Assembly (NCBI RefSeq): GCF_004217555.1
Contig: NZ_SHKW01000001.1
Coordinates: forward strand, 5,580,001 to 5,644,000
Direction of reading: 5' to 3'
From: Edaphobacter modestus
GTDB lineage: Bacteria > Acidobacteriota > Terriglobia > Terriglobales > Acidobacteriaceae
Length of the DNA stretch: 64,000 bases
Numbering within the stretch: the stretch's first letter is position 1; each line of letters opens with the position of its first letter. Below, piece by piece: positions 10,029-19,192 of this stretch. The notes below the pieces were generated by a model, which was not told the origin of the DNA, did not search any database, and was given only the letters and a program-made list of their open reading frames with translations. The translations under genes were made by a program, and so were the position numbers.

Positions 10029-11690
10029 ATGAACTCAGCACTTCGACCGCGTTGCGGCTACCCGTACGCTGTAGCTCGTCAGATGTGGCGAGTTCGCTGG
10101 GTGGTCAGCGTTATGGCGCTGTCCTGCATGATGTTCGCGTGTCGTGCAAATAAGAACCCGTCCGGGCCGGCCATCGAGTTCACTAGAGTTCCACTCGCAA
10201 CCGAGGGCGGTCCCGATCGAATGGAGCCAATCGAGGGCCGGGTGATTCGCGGCAGCCCAGGACAACGTGTTGTGTTATTCGCGCACTGGGGAACCTGGTG
10301 GGTGCAGCCGCTCGTTGATCATCCTTTCACGACCATCCAACCAGATTCCAAGTGGCGGAGCTCGACACATTTCGGAACAGAATACGCCGCGCTCCTCGTG
10401 GATGCGACTTATCAGCCTCCGGCGAGAATTGACTTTCTGCCGTCCACGGGCCACGGCGTAGTTGCGGTGGCGGTGGTGGAGGGCAGACCAGTGTTCTGGC
10501 AGACGTGGTGGTTTCTGCTAACTGCAACGCTGGCATCGGCAGTGATCGTCGCAGCCTGCTTTCGCTACCGAATGGTGCGATTGGCCAACGAGGAACAGAA
10601 GTTTCGGGAAGCGATCGAAACTATGCCGGCGATGGCGCTTATCACTCGGTCCGACGGTTATTGCACGTTCGTAAATAGGGGTTGGGTCGAATTTACAGGA
10701 TTGACCGTAGAACGGTCGTCCGGATCAGGTTGGCAGGCTGCCGTGCATCCGGACGATCTCAGTCGAGTTGTCAACAGATGGCGTGCGTCTTTGGCTTCGG
10801 GGGAACCTCTGGAGCACGAAGTACGCGTTGGACGCGTCGCGGATGGAGCATATCGCTGGTTCCTGATTCGCGCCGTGCCGCTGCGGGATAAGCGCGGGAA
10901 GATTTTGAAATGGTGTGGCGCGGCGACGGATATTGAAGACCGCCAGCGCGCCCAGCAGCTACAGGCAAGTCTTACCCATATTAACCGGGTCAACTCAATG
11001 GGGGAATTGGTTGCCTCCATCTCGCACGAGCTCCTACAACCCATCACGGCCACAACCCTTAATGCCAAGACATCTTTGCGATGGCTTCAGCGCGACCCGC
11101 CCGATCTGACGCAAGTTCGCGAAGGGACCGAAAAAATCATCGAAGCTGTCACTCGTGCGTCGGAAATCATCGACCGCCTGCGATCGTTGTACAAGAAGGC
11201 CGCTCCCAAACGAGAGTTGGTCGCGATGAATGAGGTCGTCAGCGAAATGGCCGGGATGCTGAGAAGTGAAGCCACAAGGCACGGAGTATCGATCCGCACC
11301 GATCTCAAAGATGATCTTCCAATGACCGCGGCAGATCGAGTGCAACTTCAGCAGGTGCTCATGAACCTGATGTTGAATGGCATCGAGGCGATGAGCGAGA
11401 CAGGCGGCGTGCTCACGGTCAAATCGCAATTAGGCCCAGACGGCAAGATCCAGATCTCTGTAAACGACACAGGCCCCGGGCTACCGCCCGGTAAGTCCGA
11501 CCAATTATTTGAGGCTTTCTTTACAACGAAACCGCAAGGCAGCGGCATGGGCCTGTCGATCAGTAAGTCGATCGTTGAGGCACACGGCGGCCGTATATGG
11601 GCAACAATGAACGGGGGATGCGGCGCGACATTCCACTTCGCACTGCCTTCGGCAGCGGAAGAAGCAAATAATCACGATACTGTCACGTAA
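10029..11690 (+). CDS. Membrane PAS sensor histidine kinase
   Basis: 553 residues from ATG 10029 (GGAGG two bases upstream, very close); ATG 10084 is an alternative. N-terminal export signal, then an extracytoplasmic region of about 130 residues of a type I do not recognise, then a membrane segment after the remnant FWQTWWFLL typical of Y_Y_Y-type sensors. A PAS domain follows (FREAIETMPAMALI to IEDRQRAQQLQ). The H-box is ELVASISHELLQPI with the phosphorylated histidine, and the ATPase has NLMLNGIEAM, NDTGPGLPPG and GSGMGLSISKSIVEAHGG. No response regulator is adjacent, so it must partner elsewhere. Confidence 0.85.
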   Translation: MNSALRPRCGYPYAVARQMWRVRWVVSVMALSCMMFACRANKNPSGPAIEFTRVPLATEGGPDRMEPIEGRVIRGSPGQRVVLFAHWGTWWVQPLVDHPFTTIQPDSKWRSSTHFGTEYAALLVDATYQPPARIDFLPSTGHGVVAVAVVEGRPVFWQTWWFLLTATLASAVIVAACFRYRMVRLANEEQKFREAIETMPAMALITRSDGYCTFVNRGWVEFTGLTVERSSGSGWQAAVHPDDLSRVVNRWRASLASGEPLEHEVRVGRVADGAYRWFLIRAVPLRDKRGKILKWCGAATDIEDRQRAQQLQASLTHINRVNSMGELVASISHELLQPITATTLNAKTSLRWLQRDPPDLTQVREGTEKIIEAVTRASEIIDRLRSLYKKAAPKRELVAMNEVVSEMAGMLRSEATRHGVSIRTDLKDDLPMTAADRVQLQQVLMNLMLNGIEAMSETGGVLTVKSQLGPDGKIQISVNDTGPGLPPGKSDQLFEAFFTTKPQGSGMGLSISKSIVEAHGGRIWATMNGGCGATFHFALPSAAEEANNHDTVT

Positions 11691-11907
11691 TTCCACATTT
11701 CCTCGGGACCCTAGTGCGCCCAAGCCGGGGTCATTTGCGCAAAACCGCCGATGCACTCATTCAGGCCCCGGATTAGTACCGACATGTCGGCTTGTGGACA
11801 GCAGACAGTCCTTCTCGTGTTGGTCCAGTGATGTTCAAGCGTGCGCCAAATCCGCGGTGCGTACGGCATTTACTGTTGTCGCTCACACTTTGCCAGTTTC
11901 TTTGCCG

Positions 11908-13449
11908 TCAGCGTAGTTGCAGCATGACTGCGGTGTGGGCGGGGATGGTGATGGTCTGGCCTTCGGCGGCCTTCGTGGACTTGATGGATTTGCCGCCAGG
12001 TGTGATGTGGGTCTCGGGCTGGTCGAGCGCGCTGCCGCTGAGGACTTCGATGACCTGGGCGGCGGCCATGGAGAGGGTAAGCTCCTGCGAGGCGTCCTTG
12101 TTGAGGACAGCGACGATGACCTTGTTGTCGGCGCGCCGCGCGGCGTAGGCGACAGCGTTGACGGTGCCAGGATTGAAGTCGATAGGGAGCAGTGTGGTTC
12201 CGGCAAAGCGCGAGGCGAACTTCATGCCGTAGCCTACAGGCTCGATGAGGTATTTGCCGTTAAGCTTGCCGTCGACGCCAGAGCCTGCGAGTGTGCCTTC
12301 GTTGGCGATGGGGGTGTAGAAGGGCTTGGGGTGAGGGACGTTGGGGTCCTTCATGAGCTGCTCGCCGCGGAGGAAGCCGCCGACGGAGACGGCCTGCGCG
12401 TGACCGCTGCCGCCGTGCAGGTTAACGCCGCTGTAGCCGAGGGACATCAGCTCGAAGAGATAGTCGGCTCCCCAGAGTGCCGCGGCGAAGGCGTCGCTGA
12501 GGCCGGGCTTGCCGCCCTGATAGACGGTGTTGCCTTCTGTCATACGGAAGGGCACACCCATCTTCGTCGCGGCCTCGCGGGCGAGAGCGGCCTTCTGAGC
12601 GACGGCGGGGCTGGGTCTGAGGAGACGTTCGATGTTGGCGTTCGCGCTGCTGGGCGGCCCTCCCCAGTAGTAGTGATGGGAGAGGGTGATGACGTTCGGC
12701 TTTTCAGGAAGAGATGCCCAGCGGTCGGCGATCTTTGGCAGCCAGGAGACGTCGGAGGCGACGTCGGGCATGCCGAACTTTGCTCCGGGGACAGCCTTCT
12801 GGACGGCGAGAGCAAGCGGGACCCACTCCTTGAGGTACTGGTCGACTCCCCATGTCTTGGGGTCGCGCAGATGGCGATTGAACATGTCGACTTCGTTGCC
12901 AAGCTGGAAGTATTGAAGATGCGTGCCTAACGTCTGAGCAACGAAACGGGCTTCGGCGACGTCGGCCGCTTCGACCGCGAATCCCAGGTTGAGGCCGTAG
13001 ATGCAGGTCCAGCCGGTGGCTTTCAGGAAGCCGTTGAGGTTGTGGATGGCCTCGGGGGTGATGGCGAAGATGGTCGTTGGCGGCGGCTCACCATTATCGG
13101 CTTTGCCGGAGGTGCGGACAGGAGGCTGGCTGGCAGGAGTAGCCTTCCACCAGCCGAACTCGCTGGTATTGCCGCCGAGACGAAGGACGCCGTGAGATGA
13201 GATCTTACGGAACTCTGCGATAAGGCCGGTATTCGCGGGGGAGAAGAAGGTGGGGTCTTCAAGCTGCATGGCCTCGTAGGAGAGGCCGATGAAGTCGGCT
13301 GGAACTTTGGCGATGGGCGCGCCGCTTCCGAGCTTGAGAGCTGCGGTCGGGGCCTGGGCAAAAAGTGAGGCTGGGCGAAGAGCAGCAAGAGCGAGGGTGA
13401 GGGAGGACTGGCGAAGAAATTTACGGCGTGCGAAGGGAAGAGGGCTCAT
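11908..13449 (-). CDS. Glycoside hydrolase family 79-type beta-glucuronidase
   Basis: 513-residue exported enzyme. The N-terminus RRKFLRQSSLTLALAALRP is a Tat-type signal. The TIM-barrel core has YFQLGNEVDMF (acid/base glutamate after asparagine, clan GH-A style) near residue 185 and RMTEGNTVY (nucleophile glutamate) near residue 300, followed by a C-terminal beta-sandwich with VAVLNKDASQELTL. GH79 enzymes remove glucuronic acid or 4-O-methylglucuronic acid from glycans such as arabinogalactan; the exact substrate is inferred. It is the third gene of a run after the dienelactone hydrolase and peroxiredoxin genes, with gaps of about 60 bp. Confidence 0.8.
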   Translation of the reverse strand: MSPLPFARRKFLRQSSLTLALAALRPASLFAQAPTAALKLGSGAPIAKVPADFIGLSYEAMQLEDPTFFSPANTGLIAEFRKISSHGVLRLGGNTSEFGWWKATPASQPPVRTSGKADNGEPPPTTIFAITPEAIHNLNGFLKATGWTCIYGLNLGFAVEAADVAEARFVAQTLGTHLQYFQLGNEVDMFNRHLRDPKTWGVDQYLKEWVPLALAVQKAVPGAKFGMPDVASDVSWLPKIADRWASLPEKPNVITLSHHYYWGGPPSSANANIERLLRPSPAVAQKAALAREAATKMGVPFRMTEGNTVYQGGKPGLSDAFAAALWGADYLFELMSLGYSGVNLHGGSGHAQAVSVGGFLRGEQLMKDPNVPHPKPFYTPIANEGTLAGSGVDGKLNGKYLIEPVGYGMKFASRFAGTTLLPIDFNPGTVNAVAYAARRADNKVIVAVLNKDASQELTLSMAAAQVIEVLSGSALDQPETHITPGGKSIKSTKAAEGQTITIPAHTAVMLQLR

Positions 13450-13514
13450 CGAAGACGACTATATCAGCCGGATGAAGGCGGATCATCCTACAGGGAAGGT
13501 ACGGAAAGCGAGGC

Positions 13515-14210
13515 TTACATTGCTGCGGCAGCGAGGGCGGCGAGAACGTCAGCTGGCTCCGGCCGGACACGGAAGTCGGCGTGAGCCTCGGCGAAGGTGA
13601 TGGTGTTTCGGCGATCGACGATGAAGGTTCCGGGAAGGGGCAGGCGCCAGCTTTCTTCTGTAGCGGTTTGATAGTTGAGCCCGGCGTTGTTGAAGGGGAT
13701 GTTGACGAGGATCGACTGATAGTACCGGCGCTGTTCGGGGGAGACGGTATACGCGAGTCCAAACTGCTCGGCAACTTTGCACCCGGCATCGCTCAGCAGA
13801 GGGAAGGGCAGCCCGTGCTGATCGAGCATGAAGACATTCTGGCGCGGCGCTTGGGGAGAGATGGCGACGAACAGCGCGCCACGATTGCGCAGCTCGGCTG
13901 CGAGGTCACGCCAGTTTTCAAGCTCGGTGACGCAGTAGGGGCACCAGCGTCCACGGAAGAATTTGAGAACGAGGGGGCCAAGTGCTACGAGGTCCGCAGA
14001 GTGGACTGGCTTGCCGGTGCGGGCATCGGGCAGCGTGAACGAGGGCGCCTGCGCACCGGGCTTGAGGATGCGTTCTTCGATTCCGGTGGCGAAGAGCTCA
14101 GCGACAGTTCTCTCGGAGAAGGCGAGACGCTCGGGCTGCACGAGAGCGCGGGTGTTCTGGGTGATGCGATCGAGCTGGTCCTGGAGCGAGATTTTCAACG
14201 AAGAGGCCAC
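13515..14210 (-). CDS. Peroxiredoxin-like AhpC/TSA-family protein
   Basis: 231-residue thioredoxin-fold protein. A helical N-terminal region (residues 1-65) precedes the fold, which begins KPGAQAPSFTLPDARTGKPV. The active site is FFRGRWCPYCVTELENW, a CxxC in place of the usual peroxiredoxin T-x-x-C context, so a thiol reductase activity is also possible. I start it at GTG 14210 (ASSLKISLQDQLDRI); the frame stays open upstream but reads as unrelated sequence. Middle gene of a three-gene minus-strand run. Confidence 0.8.
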   Translation of the reverse strand: MASSLKISLQDQLDRITQNTRALVQPERLAFSERTVAELFATGIEERILKPGAQAPSFTLPDARTGKPVHSADLVALGPLVLKFFRGRWCPYCVTELENWRDLAAELRNRGALFVAISPQAPRQNVFMLDQHGLPFPLLSDAGCKVAEQFGLAYTVSPEQRRYYQSILVNIPFNNAGLNYQTATEESWRLPLPGTFIVDRRNTITFAEAHADFRVRPEPADVLAALAAAAM

Positions 14211-14269
14211 GATTTCATTATCGCAGCCTCTTCGCGAAGCGCGCTGTGGAGGAAGGTTATCTCGAGCGC

Positions 14270-15184
14270 CTACATGGTTGCAGTGGCAGCTTCGGAGTGA
14301 CACGAAGCCGCCGCGGCTGTGGACTTCGCATCCCGGCTCGACGGTTTTGCGGACGAGGGTGCTGCGGTGGAGCTATGTGAGGCAGGCAACGACTTCAGCA
14401 ACGAGGTGAGCCGGGTGAAGGCCTGATCGCGCGCAACCTTGTTGGCAGGATTGTTGTTGGCTGGATCTTCGCCGGCGCGCATGAAGCCGTGTCCCGCGCC
14501 GTTGTAGGTGACGGGATCGAACTTCTTTCCAGCGGCCTTCATCCCCTCGATGGTTGCGGGGAGAGTGGCTCCAATGCGGGCGTCGTTGCCAGCATAGAAG
14601 CCGTAGACGGGCGCCACGATGCTGGCGAACTCAGAGGGGGGCGGACCGTAGAAGACGAAGGCCGCGGTGAGATCCTTGCGATGCGCGGCGAAGGCGAAGG
14701 ACTTGCCTCCGCCCCAGCAGAAACCCACGGAGACGACGGTGCCGTTAGAGGCGGGAAGCTTCCTTCCGTAGTCCGCTGCGGCATCGAGATCGGCGTTGAC
14801 GATGTCGGGGTTGAGGCCGGAGACCGCCTTGGTGATGGCGTCCATACCTGGATAGGAGTCGGTGCCGCCTCCGTTGGGCCCGGAGCCGGAGAGAAGATCG
14901 GGAGCCACGACGATGTAGCCGGCGGCGGCGAGCTCGTCGGCCATCTCCTTGACCCAGTCGGCGAGGCCGAAGATCTCGTGGATGAGGACGACGACGGGAG
15001 CCTTTCCACTGACCTCGGGATAGACGACGAACGCCTGGAGCGAACGGTCGCCGTGTTTGAGGGTGACGTACTCGCGATGACGAGGTGAGGCATCGAGACG
15101 CGTCTTTGCCCAGTCCTGCGCGGAGGCGGAGAGGGAGGCGAAGAAAACAACGAGGGTAATGAGGGAAAGCGTTGCGCGGCGCAT
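14270..15184 (-). CDS. Secreted dienelactone hydrolase-family protein
   Basis: 304-residue alpha/beta hydrolase with a clear signal peptide, MRRATLSLITLVVFFASLSASA. The dienelactone-hydrolase hallmarks are present: LIHEIFGLADWVKEMADELA with the conserved glutamate, VGFCWGGGKSFAF with the cysteine nucleophile, and NGAGHGFMR with the catalytic histidine; the aspartate lies in FYAGNDARIG. The last 35 residues are a low-complexity Ser/Ala tail. Family members hydrolyse dienelactones or act on other small esters; the natural substrate is unknown. First gene of the run continuing into the peroxiredoxin and GH79 genes. Confidence 0.87.
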   Translation of the reverse strand: MRRATLSLITLVVFFASLSASAQDWAKTRLDASPRHREYVTLKHGDRSLQAFVVYPEVSGKAPVVVLIHEIFGLADWVKEMADELAAAGYIVVAPDLLSGSGPNGGGTDSYPGMDAITKAVSGLNPDIVNADLDAAADYGRKLPASNGTVVSVGFCWGGGKSFAFAAHRKDLTAAFVFYGPPPSEFASIVAPVYGFYAGNDARIGATLPATIEGMKAAGKKFDPVTYNGAGHGFMRAGEDPANNNPANKVARDQAFTRLTSLLKSLPASHSSTAAPSSAKPSSRDAKSTAAAASCHSEAATATM

Positions 15185-15298
15185 GGGAGGAGTGTAAGCC
15201 CTGATGTTTTCCTCGACAATCGGGAAGATGTAAAAGTCTTGCCCGCGAGGGAGCGGGAGCATGATGCGGCACTTCGGCAAGGCGCTTATACTGCGCGG

Positions 15299-15847
15299 AT
15301 GGCGGGCTTTCAGCTGAGAGTGGCGACCGAGGAGGATGTTCCGGCAATTCGTGAGCTGATCGATGCTTCCGTACGCAGGTTGCAGGCGGAGGATTATTCA
15401 CCGGCGCAGATTGAGGCTTCGCTGCGGACGGTGTTTACGATCGACAGCCGGATAATCGCGGATGGAACGTATTTCGTGGCGTTCAGCGAGGACGGCACTC
15501 TTGCGGGATGCGGAGGCTGGAGTCGGCGCAAGACGCTGTATGGCGGCGATCACCAGGTGGAGAAGAGCGAGCCGGAGTTCCTGGATCCGTCGGTCGACGC
15601 AGCGAAGGTTCGGGCGATCTTCGTACATCCCAGCTTTGCGCGAAAGGGATTGGGAAGCAGGATTCTTGCCGCGGCGGAGGAGGCTGCGGTGCAGGCGGGC
15701 TTCCTGCGCTTCGAGATGGGGAGCACGCTGACCGGTGTGGAGCTGTATACGCTGAAGGGATATCGCGAGGTGGACCGTGTGATGGTTCCGGTAGGAGATG
15801 GGGAGCAGATCGAAGTTGTGCGGATGGTAAAGGACGCCTCGTTGTAG
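15299..15847 (+). CDS. GNAT-family N-acetyltransferase
   Basis: 182 residues. Begins MAGFQLRVATEEDVPAIRELI, the usual first strand and helix of the fold. VRAIFVHPSFARKGLGSRIL (about residues 103-122) is motif A, with the R-x-x-G-x-G/A-type acetyl-CoA pyrophosphate loop, and YTLKGYREVDR is motif B. The acceptor substrate cannot be told. It precedes the HerA-like gene by 26 bp on the same strand. Confidence 0.88.
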   Translation: MAGFQLRVATEEDVPAIRELIDASVRRLQAEDYSPAQIEASLRTVFTIDSRIIADGTYFVAFSEDGTLAGCGGWSRRKTLYGGDHQVEKSEPEFLDPSVDAAKVRAIFVHPSFARKGLGSRILAAAEEAAVQAGFLRFEMGSTLTGVELYTLKGYREVDRVMVPVGDGEQIEVVRMVKDASL

Positions 15848-15873
15848 GCTGGTAACGCGATGGAGGGTTTGCG

Positions 15874-17412
15874 ATGACGCAGATGGAGATTGCCAAGGGC
15901 GCCGGAGAGCTGTCTCTGCTGGCGGGAATGTCGAACCGCCACGGTCTGGTTGCGGGAGCGACTGGAACGGGAAAGACGGTTACGCTGCAGGTGATGGCCG
16001 AGGCGCTGAGCTCGATCGGAGTGCCGGTCTTCGCGGCGGATGTAAAGGGCGATCTCTCGGGAATCAGCCAGCCCGGCAAGAGTTCACCGAAGTTCGATGA
16101 GCGCGTGAAGTCTCTCGGGCTTGGTGACTGGACGTTTGCTGGGGCTCCGGTCGTCTTCTGGGATGTCTTTGGCAAGGAGGGGCACCCGGTGCGGACGACA
16201 ATCAGCGAGATGGGACCGCTGCTGATGAGTCGCATCCTTAACCTGAACGATACGCAGACTGGTGTGTTGACGCTGGTGTTCAAGATCGCCGATGACAACG
16301 GCCTGCTGCTGCTCGACATGAAAGACCTGCAGGCGATGCTGCAGCATGTCTCCGAGCATGCGAAGGAGTATCAGACGAACTACGGCAATATTTCGGCGGC
16401 GAGCATCGGGGCCATCCAGCGCGGGCTGGTGGCGCTGCAGCAGCAGGGCGGAGATCAGTTCTTCGGCGAGCCTGCACTGAATATCGAAGACCTTCTGCAG
16501 ACCGATTCAGCCGGCAAAGGCGTTGTGAATATCCTGGCGGCTGACAAGTTGCTTCAGTCGCCGCAGCTGTATGCGACGTTTCTGCTGTGGCTGATGAGTG
16601 AGCTGTTCGAAAAGCTGCCCGAGGTGGGCGATCCGGAGAAGCCGAAGCTCGTCTTCTTCTTCGATGAGGCTCATCTTCTGTTCAACGACCTTCCCCCGGT
16701 GCTGCAGTCACGGATCGAGCAGGTGGTGAGGCTGATTCGCTCGAAGGGTGTTGGCGTCTTCTTCGTAACGCAGAATCCGATCGACGTTCCAGACACGGTG
16801 CTGGGTCAGTTGGGAAATCGTGTTCAGCATGCGCTGCGCGCGTTTTCCCCGAAGGACCAGAAGGCGGTGAAGGCGGCCGCGCAGACCTTCCGAAGCAATC
16901 CCAAGCTCGATGTGGAAGAGGTGATTACGCAGATGGGCGTTGGCGAAGCGCTGATCTCGTTCCTCGACGAGAAGGGCATTCCAGGCGTGGTCGAGCGTGC
17001 CATGATCTGTCCACCGCACAGCCAGATTGGGCCGATTACTGCGGAGCAGAGAGCAGCCCTGATCAAGGGTTCGGTGGTTGCGGGAATTTATGAGGCGACG
17101 GTCGATCGCGAGTCGGCCTACGAGAAGCTGAAGGGCAAAGTGGCCGCGTCGACTGCGGAGGCCGCGCCCGCTTCAGGCGGGGCAGGCGCGGGAACGGTAG
17201 AGCAGGGCGGAGGATGGCTGGGGGGCCTGGAAGCTGCGGGCACTGCGCTTGGAGGCATCCTCGGTGGCGGCGGCTCGCGTGGGCGCGGCGATACCGTGGT
17301 GCAGGCGATGGTGAAGAGTGCTGCGCGCACCATGGGAAGTACGGTCGGCCGGCAGATCGTGCGCGGGGTGTTGGGCTCGCTTCTGGGCGGGGCCACGAGC
17401 AGGCGACGCTAG
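15874..17412 (+). CDS. HerA-like ATPase/helicase (DUF853 family)
   Basis: 512-residue cytoplasmic ATPase. Walker A is VAGATGTGKTVTLQVMAEAL near residue 30, Walker B is KLVFFFDEAHLLF near residue 260, and the arginine-rich segment LQSRIEQVVRLIRSKGVGVF and FVTQNPIDVPDTVLGQLGNR are characteristic of the DUF853/YjgR proteins. The C-terminal 90 residues are a Gly/Ala-rich low-complexity linker with short basic tail GGATSRRR. The family resembles HerA/FtsK translocases, but its role is not established. GGAGG at 15862-15866 supports ATG 15874. Confidence 0.88.
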   Translation: MTQMEIAKGAGELSLLAGMSNRHGLVAGATGTGKTVTLQVMAEALSSIGVPVFAADVKGDLSGISQPGKSSPKFDERVKSLGLGDWTFAGAPVVFWDVFGKEGHPVRTTISEMGPLLMSRILNLNDTQTGVLTLVFKIADDNGLLLLDMKDLQAMLQHVSEHAKEYQTNYGNISAASIGAIQRGLVALQQQGGDQFFGEPALNIEDLLQTDSAGKGVVNILAADKLLQSPQLYATFLLWLMSELFEKLPEVGDPEKPKLVFFFDEAHLLFNDLPPVLQSRIEQVVRLIRSKGVGVFFVTQNPIDVPDTVLGQLGNRVQHALRAFSPKDQKAVKAAAQTFRSNPKLDVEEVITQMGVGEALISFLDEKGIPGVVERAMICPPHSQIGPITAEQRAALIKGSVVAGIYEATVDRESAYEKLKGKVAASTAEAAPASGGAGAGTVEQGGGWLGGLEAAGTALGGILGGGGSRGRGDTVVQAMVKSAARTMGSTVGRQIVRGVLGSLLGGATSRRR

Positions 17413-17477
17413 CAAACAGTGGCCCATCATTCCTGCAAGGAATGTGGGCCACGAGCACACCTGCGAATACAGCTGGT

Positions 17478-17621
17478 TCAGATGACCTTCAGAAGAAGAA
17501 GGAGGAGGACAATGGTGAGGATCAGGCTGAGGCCTCCACCACCGTAGTAGCCCAGACCGGGACCCATGCGATAGCCACCAAATCCGAAGAGCAAAATCAG
17601 GATGATCAGAAGGAGGATCAT
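17478..17621 (-). CDS. 47-aa glycine-rich membrane protein (DUF3309-like)
   Basis: A short gene read from the sequence: MILLLIILILLFGFGGYRMG, then a Gly/Tyr-rich turn PGLGYYGGGG, then a second hydrophobic helix of about 15 residues ending in KVI. Two membrane helices around a Gly-rich loop are the pattern of the small DUF3309 proteins. AGGAGA at 17635-17640 (complement) is its likely ribosome site, with a longish 13-nt spacer. It is convergent with the HerA-like gene. Function unknown. Confidence 0.65.
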   Translation of the reverse strand: MILLLIILILLFGFGGYRMGPGLGYYGGGGLSLILTIVLLLLLLKVI

Positions 17622-17704
17622 TTTCTTTTCTCATTCTCCTAACACAGATTTGCATTACGAGAGGTACGATGCAGATTTTGCGTCACGCGGAGGAGCCTTC
17701 GAAG

Positions 17705-19123
17705 TTATTTCCCCGGCGTTGAGCTCTTTACGCTGCTTGCGCCATCGTAGAGTTGAAACTCGCGGATCGCCGCCGATCCGACTGTAGACAGCAGGTTCAA
17801 GCGGACACGCTGTGTCGTCGTAGCGGGGAAGAGATCGATCTTCTTATGGCCGATGGCATGGGCGTGAACGAGCGATCTCCATGCGCCGTTCTGCCAGGCT
17901 TCGATGCTGTACTCCTCGATGCGCTGACCCTCGTTGAGCCATTCCATGGTGACGGCGCGGTCGAAGGTGACGGGCTTGTCGAACTGGAGTTCCAGGGTGG
18001 CATGCCGTTCAGGTGCGGACCAGAAGGTCGCGGGGTTGTTATCGATGGCTGCGTCAGAAGGAGCCTTCGAGGGGTGCATCGCTTTGAGAGCGAGATTGGT
18101 GCTGTAAAGGCGCTGAACAGCCTCACCGAACTCGCGCAGCCGGGCGACATCGGCATCGGGCAGACGTCCGGTGTTATCCGGTGCGAGGCCCAGCATGAGC
18201 TGTGCTCCCCGACCTACGGTTCTGGTATAGATGTCGAGCAGCTCGTCGACCGAGAGGAGAGAGCTTTCGTCATTAGGATGCCAGAACCAGTGAAGCTTGC
18301 GAAGCGGAGTATCGGCCTCGATGGGGCGCCAGCGGAGGTAGCCCGAGCGGTCGATGACGTTCCAGTTTTCGTAGGGAACGGTTCCATCTTCTGAGCCGAC
18401 CCAGCGGATGTCTGCGTTCTTATAGAGCGCAACGTCGGCGAAGACGAGGGTATTGGGCTGGTAGGTGCGCAGCTTTTGGACGATCGTGTCGAAGTCGTAA
18501 GTACGGCCCTCGGAGCCTGCTCCGTCGAGCCAGAACTCGGTGAGAGGACCATAGTGGCTGGCGAGCTCGGTGAGCTGGGAAAGATAGTAAGCGTCGTAGG
18601 CCTTGGGATCGGGATAGCGGGAATCGTGTCGATCCCATGGAGAGAGATAGATTCCGAAGCCAAGACCGGCCTTGCGCGCGGAGTCGGAAGCGAGGCGGAC
18701 GAGGTCGCCTCTGCCGTTGAGCCAGGGGCTGGATTTGACGGAGTAGTCGGTGTGGGCGCTCGGAAACAGCGCGAAACCGTCGTGATGTTTGGCGACAAGT
18801 ACGGCGTACTTCGCGCCCGCCGCTCGGGCGGCCTGCATCCATTGATCGGTGTCGACGTGAGCTGGGTTGAAGACGGAAGGGGACGCGGTACCGTCTCCCC
18901 ACTCGCGATTCAGGAAGGTGTTGGTGGAAAAGTGCAGGATGACACCGATCTCGAGATCCTGCCATTGCAGTTGCGGGGGACTTGGCTTGATGTCTTGAAA
19001 GCTTTGCGCAGGCGTTCTGGACGGAAGAAGCGAGGCGAGAAGGAGGAGGCAGATCTTCCGTACTCCGATTGCAACGGATCGGACGCGTGGGATGTCGAAA
19101 GATGGAAGGACCATAGTTCGCAT
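17705..19123 (-). CDS. Alpha-L-fucosidase (GH29) with C-terminal discoidin-like domain
   Basis: 472 residues from ATG 19123; a TTG at 19162 and ATG 19114 are alternatives. Signal peptide around VRKICLLLLASLLPSRTPAQ. The GH29 barrel shows KYAVLVAKHHDGFALFPS, SPWDRHDSRYP and the nucleophile motif GPLTEFWLDGAGSEG with the catalytic aspartate. After about residue 345 a jelly-roll F5/8-type domain follows (NNPATFWSAPERHATLELQF). Family members remove terminal alpha-L-fucose from glycans outside the cytoplasm or in the periplasm. The linkage specificity is not visible. Confidence 0.87.
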   Translation of the reverse strand: MRTMVLPSFDIPRVRSVAIGVRKICLLLLASLLPSRTPAQSFQDIKPSPPQLQWQDLEIGVILHFSTNTFLNREWGDGTASPSVFNPAHVDTDQWMQAARAAGAKYAVLVAKHHDGFALFPSAHTDYSVKSSPWLNGRGDLVRLASDSARKAGLGFGIYLSPWDRHDSRYPDPKAYDAYYLSQLTELASHYGPLTEFWLDGAGSEGRTYDFDTIVQKLRTYQPNTLVFADVALYKNADIRWVGSEDGTVPYENWNVIDRSGYLRWRPIEADTPLRKLHWFWHPNDESSLLSVDELLDIYTRTVGRGAQLMLGLAPDNTGRLPDADVARLREFGEAVQRLYSTNLALKAMHPSKAPSDAAIDNNPATFWSAPERHATLELQFDKPVTFDRAVTMEWLNEGQRIEEYSIEAWQNGAWRSLVHAHAIGHKKIDLFPATTTQRVRLNLLSTVGSAAIREFQLYDGASSVKSSTPGK

Positions 19124-19192
19124 GTTACCGTCTGGCTGGAAGTGCCGTGAGCGGTTATCCAATCCGCGGATTCGCGATTGCCTTGCTTCAGG

